Below, in pieces: positions 16,296 to 26,600 of a stretch of DNA of 32,820 nt. Every line of letters starts with the position of its first letter. The stretch's first letter is position 1. Position numbers and translations under genes: made by a program. Source of the DNA: Acidiferrobacteraceae bacterium (GTDB lineage: Bacteria; Pseudomonadota; Gammaproteobacteria; HyVt-429); the NCBI GenBank assembly GCA_011052015.1, contig DRJZ01000113.1:1-32820 (forward strand). The letters run 5' to 3'. Below the pieces are notes generated by a model. That model was not told the DNA's origin and did no database searches. It saw nothing but the letters and a program-made list of their open reading frames with translations.

Positions 16296-17366
16296 ATGGA
16301 CGCGAATAAACAAAAAGCACTGACTGCGGCTTTGAGCCAAATCGAGAAACAATTTGGCAAGGGAGCGGTGATGCGCATGGGAGATGGCAATCTCATGCAA
16401 GACATCGGCACGATACCCACCGGTTCGTTGAGTCTGGATATTGCCCTCGGTATAGGCGGGTTGCCACGGGGCCGGGTGGTCGAGATCTACGGTCCCGAGT
16501 CTTCGGGTAAGACCACCCTGACCTTGTCGGTGATTGCCCAGGCTCAGAAGCTGGGTGGGGCCGCAGCGTTTATCGACGCCGAGCATGCCCTGGACCCGTC
16601 CTATGCAGCCAAGCTGGGGGTGGATGTGGACGAGTTATTGGTGTCGCAACCGGATACCGGTGAGCAGGCCCTGGAGATCGCCGATATGTTGGTGCGTTCT
16701 GCGGCGGTGGATGTGATCGTAATCGACTCGGTGGCGGCCTTGACCCCCAAGGCAGAAATCGAGGGTGAGATGGGGGATTCCCATATGGGTCTTCAGGCCC
16801 GGTTGATGTCTCAGGCCCTGCGTAAGCTCACCGCCAACATCAAGCGCTCTAATACTATGGTGATCTTTATCAACCAGATTCGCATGAAGATCGGGGTGAT
16901 GTTTGGTAACCCCGAGACCACCACCGGTGGTAACGCCCTCAAGTTCTACGCCTCAGTGCGTCTTGATATTCGGCGTATTGGCGCCATCAAAAAGGGCGAT
17001 GAAGTGGTTGGCAACCAGACCCGGGTCAAGGTGGTGAAAAATAAGGTTGCGCCACCGTTTAAGAAATGTGAATTCGATATTCTTTATGACGAAGGCATTT
17101 CCCACGAAGGTGAGATCATTGACCTGGGCGTGGACCACAAAATCGTCGACAAATCCGGTGCTTGGTATAGCTACAAAAAAGATCGTATTGGCCAGGGTCG
17201 GGACAATGCCCGTCAATTCTTGAAGGAGCACCCGCAAACTGCCGTCGAAATTGAATCGCGGGTGCGTGAGGCCCTGGGCCTCAAGCCGATCAAGGCCACC
17301 AAGCCCGTCGTCGTGCTAAAAGAGGTGGAGACCGAGGCCGATTTGCCGGAAGAGGCGAAGGCCTGA
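16296..17366 (+). CDS. recA: Recombinase A
   Basis: DNA-dependent ATPase for homologous recombination and SOS activation. The 356 residues carry the Walker A motif GPESSGKTT, Walker B ([12 protein letters not shown]), the DNA-binding loops around [10 protein letters not shown] and [25 protein letters not shown], and an acidic C-terminus ([14 protein letters not shown]). The ATG at 16296 has a GGAGAG sequence 5 bases upstream; the TTG at 16284 is less likely because MDANKQKAL is the family start. recX follows after 53 bases. Confidence 0.99.
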   Translation: MDANKQKALTAALSQIEKQFGKGAVMRMGDGNLMQDIGTIPTGSLSLDIALGIGGLPRGRVVEIYGPESSGKTTLTLSVIAQAQKLGGAAAFIDAEHALDPSYAAKLGVDVDELLVSQPDTGEQALEIADMLVRSAAVDVIVIDSVAALTPKAEIEGEMGDSHMGLQARLMSQALRKLTANIKRSNTMVIFINQIRMKIGVMFGNPETTTGGNALKFYASVRLDIRRIGAIKKGDEVVGNQTRVKVVKNKVAPPFKKCEFDILYDEGISHEGEIIDLGVDHKIVDKSGAWYSYKKDRIGQGRDNARQFLKEHPQTAVEIESRVREALGLKPIKATKPVVVLKEVETEADLPEEAKA

Positions 17367-17419
17367 GCATCCGCTCTACTCAGCAGAGCCCCGGTCCAGC
17401 CAGTGCCCGGTGTATCGCC

Positions 17420-17845
17420 ATGGACATGTTGGGGCGCCGCGAGCACGGCTGCCGGGAGTTGTTGGCCAAGCTCATCAAAAAAGGATTTGATCCTGACCAG
17501 GCCAATATGGCCATTGAGGGCCTGGTTGCGGATAATCTCCTATCAGATCAAAGGTTTGCAGAAGCCTTGTTCAGGGTTCGTTGCCGCAAGGGTTATGGTC
17601 CGGTGCGTATCGCTATGGAGATGCGGGAAAAGGGGCTGGTCGAAGAGCTCATTGAACAGTGGGTGGATTTCAGCCACCCGGACTGGTTAAATTACGCCGC
17701 AGAAGTTTATCAGAAGAAGTACTGCGGTGCAGTGCCCCAAGATTATAGGGAACAAACCAAGCGCATGCGTTTTTTGCAACAACGGGGCTTTACCCGCGAG
17801 CAAATCAATCAGACAATACAGCCCTATATGTGTGAATCCTGTTAA
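17420..17845 (+). CDS. recX: Regulatory protein RecX
   Basis: Modulator of RecA filaments, made of three-helix RecX repeats. The 141 residues show the family signatures LGRREHGCRELLAKLIKKGF, DNLLSDQRFAEALFRVRCRKGYGPVRIAMEMREKGL, and a C-terminal RFLQQRGFTREQI. The first ATG is at 17420, while family similarity (ARCIAMDMLGRREH) reaches a few residues upstream in the same open frame, so a non-ATG start is possible. It lies directly downstream of recA, its usual place. Confidence 0.92.
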   Translation: MDMLGRREHGCRELLAKLIKKGFDPDQANMAIEGLVADNLLSDQRFAEALFRVRCRKGYGPVRIAMEMREKGLVEELIEQWVDFSHPDWLNYAAEVYQKKYCGAVPQDYREQTKRMRFLQQRGFTREQINQTIQPYMCESC

Positions 17846-17946
17846 CGACGTGGTTGCCATGGCAACGCCCAAATTATGGGCTAGTGCTATCAGTTCAGAA
17901 CCATCCCCATTCAACCCGGTAGCCACAATCCAGCAAATAGAGTGAT

Positions 17947-20601
17947 ATGACTAGCGCCGAGATACGCCAGGCTTTTTTGGATTATTTTGCCAGTCATGGC
18001 CATGAGGTCGTGGCCAGTAGTCCGCTGGTGCCTGCAAATGATCCCACATTGCTGTTTACCAATGCGGGGATGGTGCAGTTCAAGAATGTTTTTCTAGGTG
18101 TCGACAAGCGTGCCTATCAGTGCGCCACCAGCGTACAGCGTTGCGTACGTGCCGGCGGTAAGCACAATGATCTGGAAAATGTCGGTTATACCGCCCGTCA
18201 CCACACCTTCTTTGAAATGTTGGGCAATTTCAGCTTTGGTGCTTACTTCAAACGCGACGCTATTAAATACGCCTGGGAATTTCTGACCCAGACCATGGTC
18301 CTTGAAGCCGACCGGCTCTGGGTCACGGTGTACGTGGATGACGATGAGGCCGCAGATATTTGGCTCAAGGAAGTAGGCATCGACCCAAAACGTCTGGTGC
18401 GTATTTCGGGCGAAGACAATTTCTGGTCCATGGGCGAAACCGGTCCCTGTGGCCCCTGTTCTGAAATCTTCTATGACCACGGCGCCGCCGTGACCGGGGG
18501 TCCACCGGGGAGTCCGGAGGCGGAAGGCGACCGTTATGTAGAGATTTGGAATCTGGTGTTCATGCAATACAACCGGGACAAAGACGGCAAGCTGAAACCC
18601 TTGCCCAAGCCCTCGGTGGATACCGGCATGGGTCTGGAACGTCTGGCGGCGGTCAAACAAGGGGTGTATGGAAATTACGATATCGATCTGTTTAAAAACC
18701 TGATAGCTGCAACGGCAAAATTGTTGGCCACTGATGATTTAAGCAATAAATCTCTGAACGTCGCTGCTCCCGGCATCCTTGCCTCCCGCAGCATTAGTTC
18801 ATCCCTGAACGTCATAGCCGATCATATTCGTTCTTGCGCTTTTTTGATTGTGGACGGCGTTAACCCTTCCAATGAAGGGCGGGGCTATGTGTTACGTCGT
18901 ATTATTCGTCGCGCCATTCGCCATGGACGCCAACTGGGAGGCGACATTTTTTTTCACAAATTGGTCAAACCGTTGGTAAAGGAAATGGGCCGGGCCTATC
19001 CAGAGCTAGAGCAAGCACAAAAGCGAGTAGAAGACGAACTCAAACAAGAAGAGCAGCGCTTTGGCGAGACCCTGGAACAGGGCTTGAAAATCCTTGAGCA
19101 ACACATCGCCTCGCTCAAGGGTAAAAACAAAATGATTACCGGTGATGTGGTTTTTCAGCTTTACGATACCTACGGTTTCCCCGCCGATCTGACCGCTGAC
19201 ATTGCCCGTGAACGGGGTTTACAGATTGACACTGTTGGATTCGAGGTGGCCATGGACGCTCAACGCGCCCGCGGCCGGGCCGCGAGTCAATTTGTGATGG
19301 ACGATAACCTGAAACTCGATAACAGCATTCTGACCGAGTTTAGCGGCTATAGCCGAACCGAAGACGATGCCAAGATTGTGGCGATGTTTGTGGCGGCTAA
19401 ATCCGTCGATAGTCTCAAGGTTGGAGCTGAAGCGGTTGTGGTGCTGGACCAGACGCCCTTTTATGCCGAGAGCGGAGGCCAGGCAGGGGATCAAGGCCGG
19501 TTGCACAGTGGCGACGCGGTCTTCAATGTAGGTGATACCCGCAAATTAAACAGTGTGGCCTGGGGTCATATTGGGCGCCTGTCCCAAGGTACCCTCAAAG
19601 TAGGTGATCAGGTCCATGCCGAGGTTAATCGGATACTACGTTTAGCGACGGCAGCTAATCACTCTGCTACCCACTTGATGCATGCCGCCCTAAAGGAAGT
19701 ATTGGGCGATCATGTCCAGCAAAAGGGGTCATTAGTAGACGCCGATCGGCTACGGTTTGATTTTTCCCACTCCAGCCCGATGACCCACGACGAAATGATG
19801 GCCATAGAACAACGGGTCAATTTGGAGATTCGCGCCAACCGGGAAGTGAAAACCCAGGTGATGAATCTGGAAACAGCAAAGAAATCAGGGGCCATGGCCC
19901 TCTTCGGGGAAAAATATGCTGACAGGGTACGGGTGGTGGCTATGGGGGGATTTTCAACCGAATTGTGTGGTGGCACCCATGTGACGCGCACCGGGGATAT
20001 TGGGCTATTTCGTATTGTCGCTGAGACCGGTATTGCCGCTGGAGTGCGGCGTGTCGAGGCGGTTACTGGTGAGGTGGCCCAGGAGACTACCCGCGCCGAG
20101 TCCAGCGCCCTGTTGCGCATCGCCCAACGGGTTAAAGGTGTGCGGGAGGATGTGGAAGCCAAGGTGGGGCAACTGGTGGAACGCAACCGCAGTCTCGAAA
20201 AGGAAGTGGACCGCCTAAAGGGGCAACTTGCCAATGCCAGTAGCGGCGATCTGCTTTCATCCACCCGTGATATCAAGGGTATCAAGGTGTTATCGGCACG
20301 CCTGGAAGGCGCTGACTCCAAGGCCCTGCGTACCAGTGTAGACCAACTCAAGGACAAGCTCGGCAGTGCCGTGATTGTGCTGGGTTCTGCCGCCAATGGT
20401 AAGGTGGTGCTGATCGCTGGGGTCACCCATGACCTCACCAAAAAAGTGCACGCCGGCAAGTTGATTGCTATGGTTGCCGAACAGGTGGGTGGAAAGGGCG
20501 GTGGACGGCCGGATATGGCCCAGGCCGGTGGCAGTGATGAATCGGGTTTGGATGCGGCCCTGGCTGCAGTTTACGATCATACCGAAGCACTTCTTTCCTA
20601 A
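17947..20601 (+). CDS. alaS: Alanine--tRNA ligase
   Basis: Class II synthetase that charges tRNA-Ala and hydrolyses mischarged Ser- or Gly-tRNA-Ala. The 884 residues include the N-terminal catalytic domain (class II motif 1 near [30 protein letters not shown]), the tRNA-recognition helices, the editing domain with His572 in HSATHLMH and Cys674 in CGGTH, and the C-terminal C-Ala domain ending in [12 protein letters not shown]. Full length and intact. Its stop shares one base with the lysC start (TAATG). Confidence 0.99.
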   Translation: MTSAEIRQAFLDYFASHGHEVVASSPLVPANDPTLLFTNAGMVQFKNVFLGVDKRAYQCATSVQRCVRAGGKHNDLENVGYTARHHTFFEMLGNFSFGAYFKRDAIKYAWEFLTQTMVLEADRLWVTVYVDDDEAADIWLKEVGIDPKRLVRISGEDNFWSMGETGPCGPCSEIFYDHGAAVTGGPPGSPEAEGDRYVEIWNLVFMQYNRDKDGKLKPLPKPSVDTGMGLERLAAVKQGVYGNYDIDLFKNLIAATAKLLATDDLSNKSLNVAAPGILASRSISSSLNVIADHIRSCAFLIVDGVNPSNEGRGYVLRRIIRRAIRHGRQLGGDIFFHKLVKPLVKEMGRAYPELEQAQKRVEDELKQEEQRFGETLEQGLKILEQHIASLKGKNKMITGDVVFQLYDTYGFPADLTADIARERGLQIDTVGFEVAMDAQRARGRAASQFVMDDNLKLDNSILTEFSGYSRTEDDAKIVAMFVAAKSVDSLKVGAEAVVVLDQTPFYAESGGQAGDQGRLHSGDAVFNVGDTRKLNSVAWGHIGRLSQGTLKVGDQVHAEVNRILRLATAANHSATHLMHAALKEVLGDHVQQKGSLVDADRLRFDFSHSSPMTHDEMMAIEQRVNLEIRANREVKTQVMNLETAKKSGAMALFGEKYADRVRVVAMGGFSTELCGGTHVTRTGDIGLFRIVAETGIAAGVRRVEAVTGEVAQETTRAESSALLRIAQRVKGVREDVEAKVGQLVERNRSLEKEVDRLKGQLANASSGDLLSSTRDIKGIKVLSARLEGADSKALRTSVDQLKDKLGSAVIVLGSAANGKVVLIAGVTHDLTKKVHAGKLIAMVAEQVGGKGGGRPDMAQAGGSDESGLDAALAAVYDHTEALLS

Positions 20602-21830
20602 TGGCCTTATATATAGAAAAATTTGGCGGGACTTCTGTTGGTAGCATCGAGCGTATTGATGCGGTGGCCGAACAGGTGGCGAACATCCGCAGTGAGGGCC
20701 ACGATGTGGTCGTTGTGGTGTCTGCCATGAGTGGCGAGACCAACCGGCTACAGGCGATGGCCGCCGAAGTCCATGCCAAGGCCTCGCCCCGGGAGTTGGA
20801 TGTGCTGTTGTCTACCGGGGAGCAGGTGACCATTGCCTTGCTCTCCATGGCGCTGAATAAACGAGACTGCCTGGCGCGGTCCTATACCGGTGCCCAGGTG
20901 CGTATTATTACCGATAATATCCATGGCAAGGCGAGAATCGTGGAGATTGATGCCGAACCCATTCGCCGCGACTTGGCTGAAGGCTGGGTGGTGGTGGTGG
21001 CTGGATTTCAGGGCGTGGACTGCGATGGCAATATTACTACCCTGGGCCGGGGCGGATCGGATACCACTGCGGTGGCTTTGGCGGCGGCCTTAAAGGCGGA
21101 TGAATGCCGTATCTTTACCGATGTGGATGGGGTTTACACTGCCGACCCTCGCATCGTGCCCGAGGCCAGACGCCTGGAGCGGATTACGGTGGAGGAAATG
21201 TTGGAACTGTCCAGCCTGGGGGCCAAGGTATTGCAGACCCGGTCGGTGGAATTTGCCGGTAAATACCAGGTACCCCTACGGGTCTTATCGGCCTTTGAGG
21301 CCGGTGATGGCACCCTGATCAGCTATGAGGAAGACAATATGGAACAGGCGCTAATTTCTGGCATTGCCCATAACCGAGACGAGGCTAAGCTGACTATCCT
21401 GGGGGTCCCGGATGAGCCCGGTATTGCCGTACGGATTCTGGGTCCGGTGGCCGATGCCCACATCAACGTGGATATGATCATCCAGAACGTGGGCGAGGAC
21501 GGCAGCACCGATTTTACCTTTACTGTTCATCGCAACGATTTTCCTAAGGCCATGGAAATATTGGAGAAAATCGCCAAAAACGTGAAGGCGAGAGAGGTGC
21601 ACGGGGCTGACGATATTGCCAAGGTCTCGGTGATAGGGGTGGGGATGCGATCCCATGCCGGGGTGGCCCGCACCATGTTTAAGACCCTGGCTGAAGAGGG
21701 GATTAATATTCAGATGATATCGACCTCAGAGATTAAGATTTCAGTGGTTTTGGCCGATAAGTATTTAGAACTGGCAGTTCGGGCCCTGCACAAGGTGTTC
21801 GGGCTGGATCAGGTACAGGAAGGTCGATGA
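20601..21830 (+). CDS. lysC: Aspartate kinase (aspartokinase)
   Basis: Phosphorylates aspartate, the first step to lysine, threonine, methionine and diaminopimelate. The 409 residues begin with the nucleotide-binding KFGGTSVGS and contain GRGGSDTTAVALAAAL, TDVDGVYTADPR and two C-terminal ACT domains (VPDEPGIAVRILGPVADAHINVD and GVGMRSHAGVARTMFKTLAEEGINIQMISTSEIKISV), as in Pseudomonas-type allosteric enzymes. It starts on the last base of the alaS stop codon. lysC lies between alaS and csrA here. Confidence 0.98.
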   Translation: MALYIEKFGGTSVGSIERIDAVAEQVANIRSEGHDVVVVVSAMSGETNRLQAMAAEVHAKASPRELDVLLSTGEQVTIALLSMALNKRDCLARSYTGAQVRIITDNIHGKARIVEIDAEPIRRDLAEGWVVVVAGFQGVDCDGNITTLGRGGSDTTAVALAAALKADECRIFTDVDGVYTADPRIVPEARRLERITVEEMLELSSLGAKVLQTRSVEFAGKYQVPLRVLSAFEAGDGTLISYEEDNMEQALISGIAHNRDEAKLTILGVPDEPGIAVRILGPVADAHINVDMIIQNVGEDGSTDFTFTVHRNDFPKAMEILEKIAKNVKAREVHGADDIAKVSVIGVGMRSHAGVARTMFKTLAEEGINIQMISTSEIKISVVLADKYLELAVRALHKVFGLDQVQEGR

Positions 21831-21850
21831 CGGCATCCCAGCCGCAGTGA

Positions 21851-21877
21851 TTACAAAAGGGGTAGTTAGTGTATAAT
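21851..21877 (+). promoter_or_regulatory. Candidate promoter upstream of csrA
   Basis: TATAAT at 21872-21877 with TTACAA at 21851-21856 (15-bp spacing, shorter than ideal). A transcript starting there would carry a 5' leader of about 210 nt before csrA. The leader 21880-22080 has no open gene. Confidence 0.35.
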
Positions 21878-22092
21878 CTGGCGCGTGGTAGCAGTACGGT
21901 TCTGTCCAATTGCATATGCGCTGACACTGCCTATTCAGGTAGACCCGTTCTATCCGTAGTTCCCCCACACAGTGCAGTTTGTGGCCCCGGTTGTTGGCGC
22001 CAGAGCAGCGACTGTTTTTGATTACCGCGTAAGGTTGTCAGACAGGGGTGAGTATTCATTAGTTTTGATGTATTTTTAAGGAGCACAGCACG

Positions 22093-22293
22093 ATGCTGAT
22101 TTTGACGAGGCGCATTGGAGAGACCCTGAACATAGGGGACGACGTTCAGGTGACGGTTTTGGGGATTAAAGGTAATCAGGTACGTATCGGTATCAATGCC
22201 CCGAAAGATATTCCCGTACATCGTGAGGAGATTTACGAACGTATCAAGCAGGAGCAAGCCGCCAAGAGTGAGAATAACTTCGGTAACGAATAG
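22093..22293 (+). CDS. csrA: Carbon storage regulator CsrA
   Basis: A 66-residue RNA-binding dimer that controls translation by binding GGA motifs near ribosome-binding sites. The sequence [43 protein letters not shown] is typical, including the RNA-binding Arg residues near the N-terminus and in PVHREE. A clear AAGGAG lies 8-9 bases before the ATG. The csrA-tRNA-Ser-tRNA-Arg order equals that in E. coli. Confidence 0.98.
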   Translation: MLILTRRIGETLNIGDDVQVTVLGIKGNQVRIGINAPKDIPVHREEIYERIKQEQAAKSENNFGNE

Positions 22294-22360
22294 CCACGGC
22301 GTTTACATATAAATCTTTACCAGAATACGTCATCAAGCTATCCTTCGCCCTCAGATTTTT

Positions 22361-22453
22361 GGAGAGATGGCCGAGTTGGCTGAAGGCGCTCCCCTGCTAA
22401 GGGAGTATGGGGGTTAAACTCCATCGAGGGTTCGAATCCCTCTCTCTCCGCCA
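22361..22453 (+). tRNA. tRNA-Ser (GCT)
   Basis: The acceptor arm GGAGAGA pairs with TCTCTCC, followed by discriminator G and an encoded CCA. The anticodon stem-loop is CTCCC-CTGCTAA-GGGAG with anticodon GCT. A long variable arm and the T arm GGTTCGAATCC are present. The 93-nt length is normal for serine. Confidence 0.97.
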
Positions 22454-22523
22454 AAAGTTTCCTGGTCTAGTCCATGAGTCTGGGTGAAACAACGCAGCCC
22501 ATCTTGTAAGATCACTTGACAAC

Positions 22524-22600
22524 GCGCCCGTAGCTCAGCTGGATAGAGTACCTGGCTACGAACCAGGCGGTCGGCGGTTCGACTCCGTCCGGGCGCGCCA
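22524..22600 (+). tRNA. tRNA-Arg (ACG)
   Basis: The acceptor arm GCGCCCG pairs with CGGGCGC, followed by discriminator G and an encoded CCA. The anticodon stem-loop is CCTGG-CTACGAA-CCAGG with anticodon ACG (wobble A, presumably deaminated to inosine). It is a common integration target, and an integrase remnant begins 14 bases downstream. Confidence 0.97.
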
Positions 22601-22607
22601 TTAAATC

Positions 22608-22647
22608 AAAGGGTTACAGGGTTCCTTCCGTAACCCTTTTTCTTTTT
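22608..22647 (+). terminator. Rho-independent terminator after tRNA-Arg
   Basis: AAAGGGTTAC (22608-22617) pairs perfectly with GTAACCCTTT (22630-22639), with a 12-nt loop and a T-rich tract to 22647. It overlaps the last codons of the integrase remnant on the other strand. Confidence 0.7.
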
Positions 22648-23162
22648 CCGACACTTTCATCCTTGTAGCCTGTCAGAACCGTCAGTGTCGGCGTTTGGGC
22701 AATGCCTCTGTCCACGATTTTCTCGGCGGCATCTAACAATTCCTGTAACTCAGCCGCAGAGTAATGCGTCGTGATATCGCCATGAGCATGCCCCAGTAAC
22801 GCCTTCCGGGTTTCCAGCGAAACACCTGCGCCCCTCAGCCGACGACCAAACGTGTGACGAAGATTATGCACACCTTTGAGGATGCCGGGTTCGGTTGGCA
22901 AGCCTGCTTTCTCCCATGCTCGTACCCACGCGCCGGTGCGAATATTGCCAAGTGGTTTTTCTCCAGCGTTCAACGACCTTGTTTCCCGCATCGGAGCATC
23001 ATCTTTTTTAAGCCGGCCGTAGGTTATGGCGGTGAAGGTCCAGTCGGTATCGGTATGCCCCATCTGTGTTGCAGTCCACTGCAGTGATTCTTGTCGTAGA
23101 CCGTTCTGTGTCTTTGGTTTTTGATGATGGATCGAATCCTTACGATCTACTTTTAGTGTATT
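22614..23162 (-). pseudogene. Tyrosine-recombinase (phage integrase) remnants, apparently two fused C-termini
   Basis: From the tRNA-proximal side, codons up to about 22960 encode an integrase C-terminal end with HNLRHTFGRRL (His-x-x-Arg), LLGHAHGDITTHYSAAEL (box II His and catalytic Tyr). Upstream the same frame carries LQWTATQMGHTDTDWTFTAITYGR, which itself looks like the C-terminal end of another recombinase. The first catalytic arginine and core-binding domain are missing, and no start codon precedes 23063 in the open frame. The frame ends at a stop at 23163-23165. It is degraded DNA left from elements integrated at tRNA-Arg. No second att copy was found. Confidence 0.75.
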
Positions 23163-23165
23163 TTA

Positions 23166-23681
23166 GAACGCACGCGCGCTTGAAGCAGGCTGGATAAAAA
23201 AATGGTGTTTGGACAGTAAACCCATGTTATTCAATCAATTAGAACAAACTCTTGATAAATACTGTGGACTAGTTTTGCTTGACTACAATGATATTGTTAT
23301 GGCTATAATTATCACGTATAAAAATTGAGCTAATTAGGGTGCAAGGAATACTACCCGGTTAAGCACAACAAGCAACAATAGTTTGGGAGTTCAAGGAAGG
23401 ATGGAAGGCCGTACTGAGTGGCCTGTAGTGGGCTCACAGTTTAGTGTTCGCAATCAAATCCCGTTTGTTAACGGTATCGCAGCCTGTCACAGTGGGTTGA
23501 GCCCGTCTCCTATCGTCTTTATAAATTCACGCACCCATTCTGCGGTATTCTCCGTTCACTTATGTAAGGGCGGTCACTCACTGTCCTTTCCCCCAACTCC
23601 CCAACAGGGCCATGCCTGGGGTTTCGCGCCCGGCATACTTTTGCAGCCTCGTCTCGTTTTCTTGAGGGTGGAGTGCTAGCC
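23166..23681 (+). other. Gene-free leader region of the surface-protein cluster
   Basis: No gene can be supported in this stretch of about 515 bases. TTGACT (23279-23284) and TATAAT (23304-23309) form a promoter candidate with 19-bp spacing. The predicted leader of about 365 nt contains nested pairings: AGGCC/GGCCT (23406-23410 with 23420-23424), an outer GGGCTCA/TGAGCCC (23430-23436 with 23498-23504), and a CCGTT-TGTT-AACGG hairpin inside it (23461-23474). No known riboswitch core was recognised. An open frame at 23383-23679 has no protein-like features. Confidence 0.4.
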
Positions 23682-26600
23682 ATGGTGTTATTCCATCGGT
23701 CACATCACCGGCGTTTACCCTTATATGGGTTACTGCTGCCGTTGATGCTGCTGGCCTGGCCGGCACAGGCCCAAGAAGCAGTGTGTGCCATTGTCAAGAT
23801 AGAGATCAAGCAGGAACTCACCCTGGAACGTCAAGCCTTTGATGCCCACATGCGTATCAGCAATGGTTTGGACGCTATCGCCTTAAAGGATGTGGGTATC
23901 AACGTCACCTTTGCCGATGAAGATGGCAATAGCGTGATCGCCACTTCCGATCCAAACGATACTGCCGCCTCATTCTTTATCCGTGTAGATACCATGGACG
24001 GTATCGGCGCGATTGATGGTACAGGGGAAGTGGCACCGGCCACCGCTGCGGACATTCATTGGCTGATTATCCCGGCACCGGGTGCCGCCGGTGATCTGCC
24101 CACCGGCAGGCTCTATTTTATAGGCGCTGAACTCAGTTATACCGTGGGCGGGGAGGTGAACGACATCTCAGTGACCCCCGACTTTATTACCGTCAAACCC
24201 ACCCCGGGCTTAGTGTTGGACTATTTTCTACCGGACGATGTCTACGCCGATGATCCCTTGACCACCGAGATCGAACCCATTGTGCCTTTTGACCTCGGGG
24301 TGCGGGTCAAGAATACGCGTTTGGGCACGGCGAACAATCTCAAGATTGAATCGGCCCAGCCCAAGATTGTCGAGAATGAACAGGGGCTGTTAATCAATTT
24401 TGAACTTTTGGGCACCAGCGTCAATGATCAACCGGTGTCCAATAGCCTGCTGGCCGACTTCGGTAATATAGCCCCCAACAGTGCCAGTGTGGCCCGCTGG
24501 ATTATGCAGACCACCTTATCGGGCCGCTTTGTAGAATTTACTGCGGAATACTCTCATGCCGACGAGTTGGGGGGCGAAGTCACCTCGTTATTAGAAGGTG
24601 TCAATACCCATACTTTAGTACGTGACGTGCATGTAGACCTTGCGGGTCGCGATGGGGTGCGGGATTTTCTCGCCAAAGACGGTGATGTGTTGCGTGTCTA
24701 CGAGTCCAACGGCACCGACACCACTGTGACGGTACAATCCACTGCATCAAGCTTGCAACTTAAAACCGGCTCAGCCACAGATTACATTCTCACCACCCCC
24801 GTCACCGCAGGTTTTATGTATGTGAGCCTGCCCGACCCCTACAACGGCAACAAGGTAATAAAACGAGTTATTCGCTCGGACGGCAAACAGTTGTTGCAAG
24901 CCAACGCCTGGCTGGCCAAGCGCAAAGACAGAAATAATATTTGGCAAAATTTTATCCGCTTATTCGATTCCAACGGCACCAGCAGTTACACCATCGAATT
25001 TGGTGATCCCTTTGACGGCCCCCAGCCCCCGGTGATGCAATATATTTCAGATCGCACGACCAACGTCGAGCAACAGGTGGGCTTTTTAGTCGAGGCCAGC
25101 GACCCCAACGGCACCATTCCGGTACTTACCGCATCACCGCTACCGGCTGGCGCCCGCTTTACCGACCAAGGCAATGGTTCTGCCATACTCAACTGGACAC
25201 CCATGCAGGGTCAGTCTGGCAGCTATGCCATTACCTATAAAGCCAGTGACGGAACACTCCATGTGACGCAGGTGGCTGTGATTGTGGTGACGCCCAACGG
25301 TGATGCGGACACCGATGGTCTGTTAGATGAATGGGAACGGGAACACTTCGGCAATTTGGATCGAGACGGCAGCGGCGATTTTGACGGTGACGGGATTACT
25401 GACCTGGCCGAATTTGAGAATAACTTTGATCCGACGGTTCCCACCGGTCCTGTAGCGCCACGCATTCTGGCGCCGTTGTACGGGGCTGAAGTCGCCCAAC
25501 TTCTACCGGCACTAGAGTTGACCAATACACTTCATGTGCCTGCCATGAGTGTGAATTATCAGTTCGAGGTCTACGCCGATGAAGGGCTCACCCAACTTAT
25601 CGCCAGCGCGCAGAACATTGCCGAATCTAGCGTCACCACCAGTTGGATCTTGCCTGCTGCCTTAGACGATAACACCACGTACCATTGGCGTGCCCGTGCC
25701 TATGACGGTAGCTTGTACAGCGATTGGGTCTACGGCGAGTTCTTTGTCAATACGGCTAACCAGGCACCCACCGCACCTGGAAATAACTGGCCGATGGATC
25801 AGCGTCAAGTCGATAACCTCAAGCCTACGCTTCAGGTCACCAATAGCAATGACCCTGATCAGGACAAACTGAATTATCGTTTTGAGGTGTTTGCCGATAG
25901 CGCGATGACGGTAGCGGTGATGCGTTCACCGGCCATCGTTGAAGGCACGGCGGGCACCACCGAATGGATATTACCCGCAGCACTGGCCCAGAGCAGTCAG
26001 TACTTTTGGCGGGCCACTGCGACCGACGAGCAGGGCCTTGCGGCAGCGAGTCAGACCACCAGTTTCTTTGTTAATACGGCCAATGCCTCACCCACCGCGC
26101 CGGTGATATCGTCACCGAGCATTGATGATGTCGTTGATGTCACCAACGTTCCGCTCACGGTGACCAATGCCACCGATGCCGACGGCCAGGCACTGACCTA
26201 CTACTTCGAGCTTGACCAGTTCGACACCTTTGTGAGTGCGGCAAAGCAGACATCGGGGCCGGTCAGCGAAGGCGCGTCCACCACCGCATGGACCACACCG
26301 GGCTTAGTAGACGGGGAACGCTATTTCTGGCGCGCCAAAGCCACCGATGGCATTGCCGATAGCATGTGGGTGCAAGGGAACTTTGTTGTCAATTTGGGCA
26401 CCGCCATTGTACCGGCGCCCGTGGTCGCAAACCCGGGTGCCATGGCATGGGTTGACGGCCTGCAACCGGTACTGCGTGTAGAGCCCAGCGCCAATACCCA
26501 GGCCGGCACAACGCAATATCGGTTTGAGATCTATGCCGATGCCGAAATGACTCAGGGTTTGGCAGAAGGGACATCGGCTGCACCCGATTGGGAAGTGCCC

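Noticed and set aside
23336..23450. Possible cyclic di-GMP (GEMM) riboswitch in the leader, suggested by GGGTGCAAGG and the GGDEF gene elsewhere in the window
   Set aside because: The conserved GEMM core blocks could not be found in order.
23383..23679. A 98-codon frame upstream of the giant surface protein
   Set aside because: It has no ribosome-binding site and no family features, and its sequence is better explained as an untranslated leader with hairpins.
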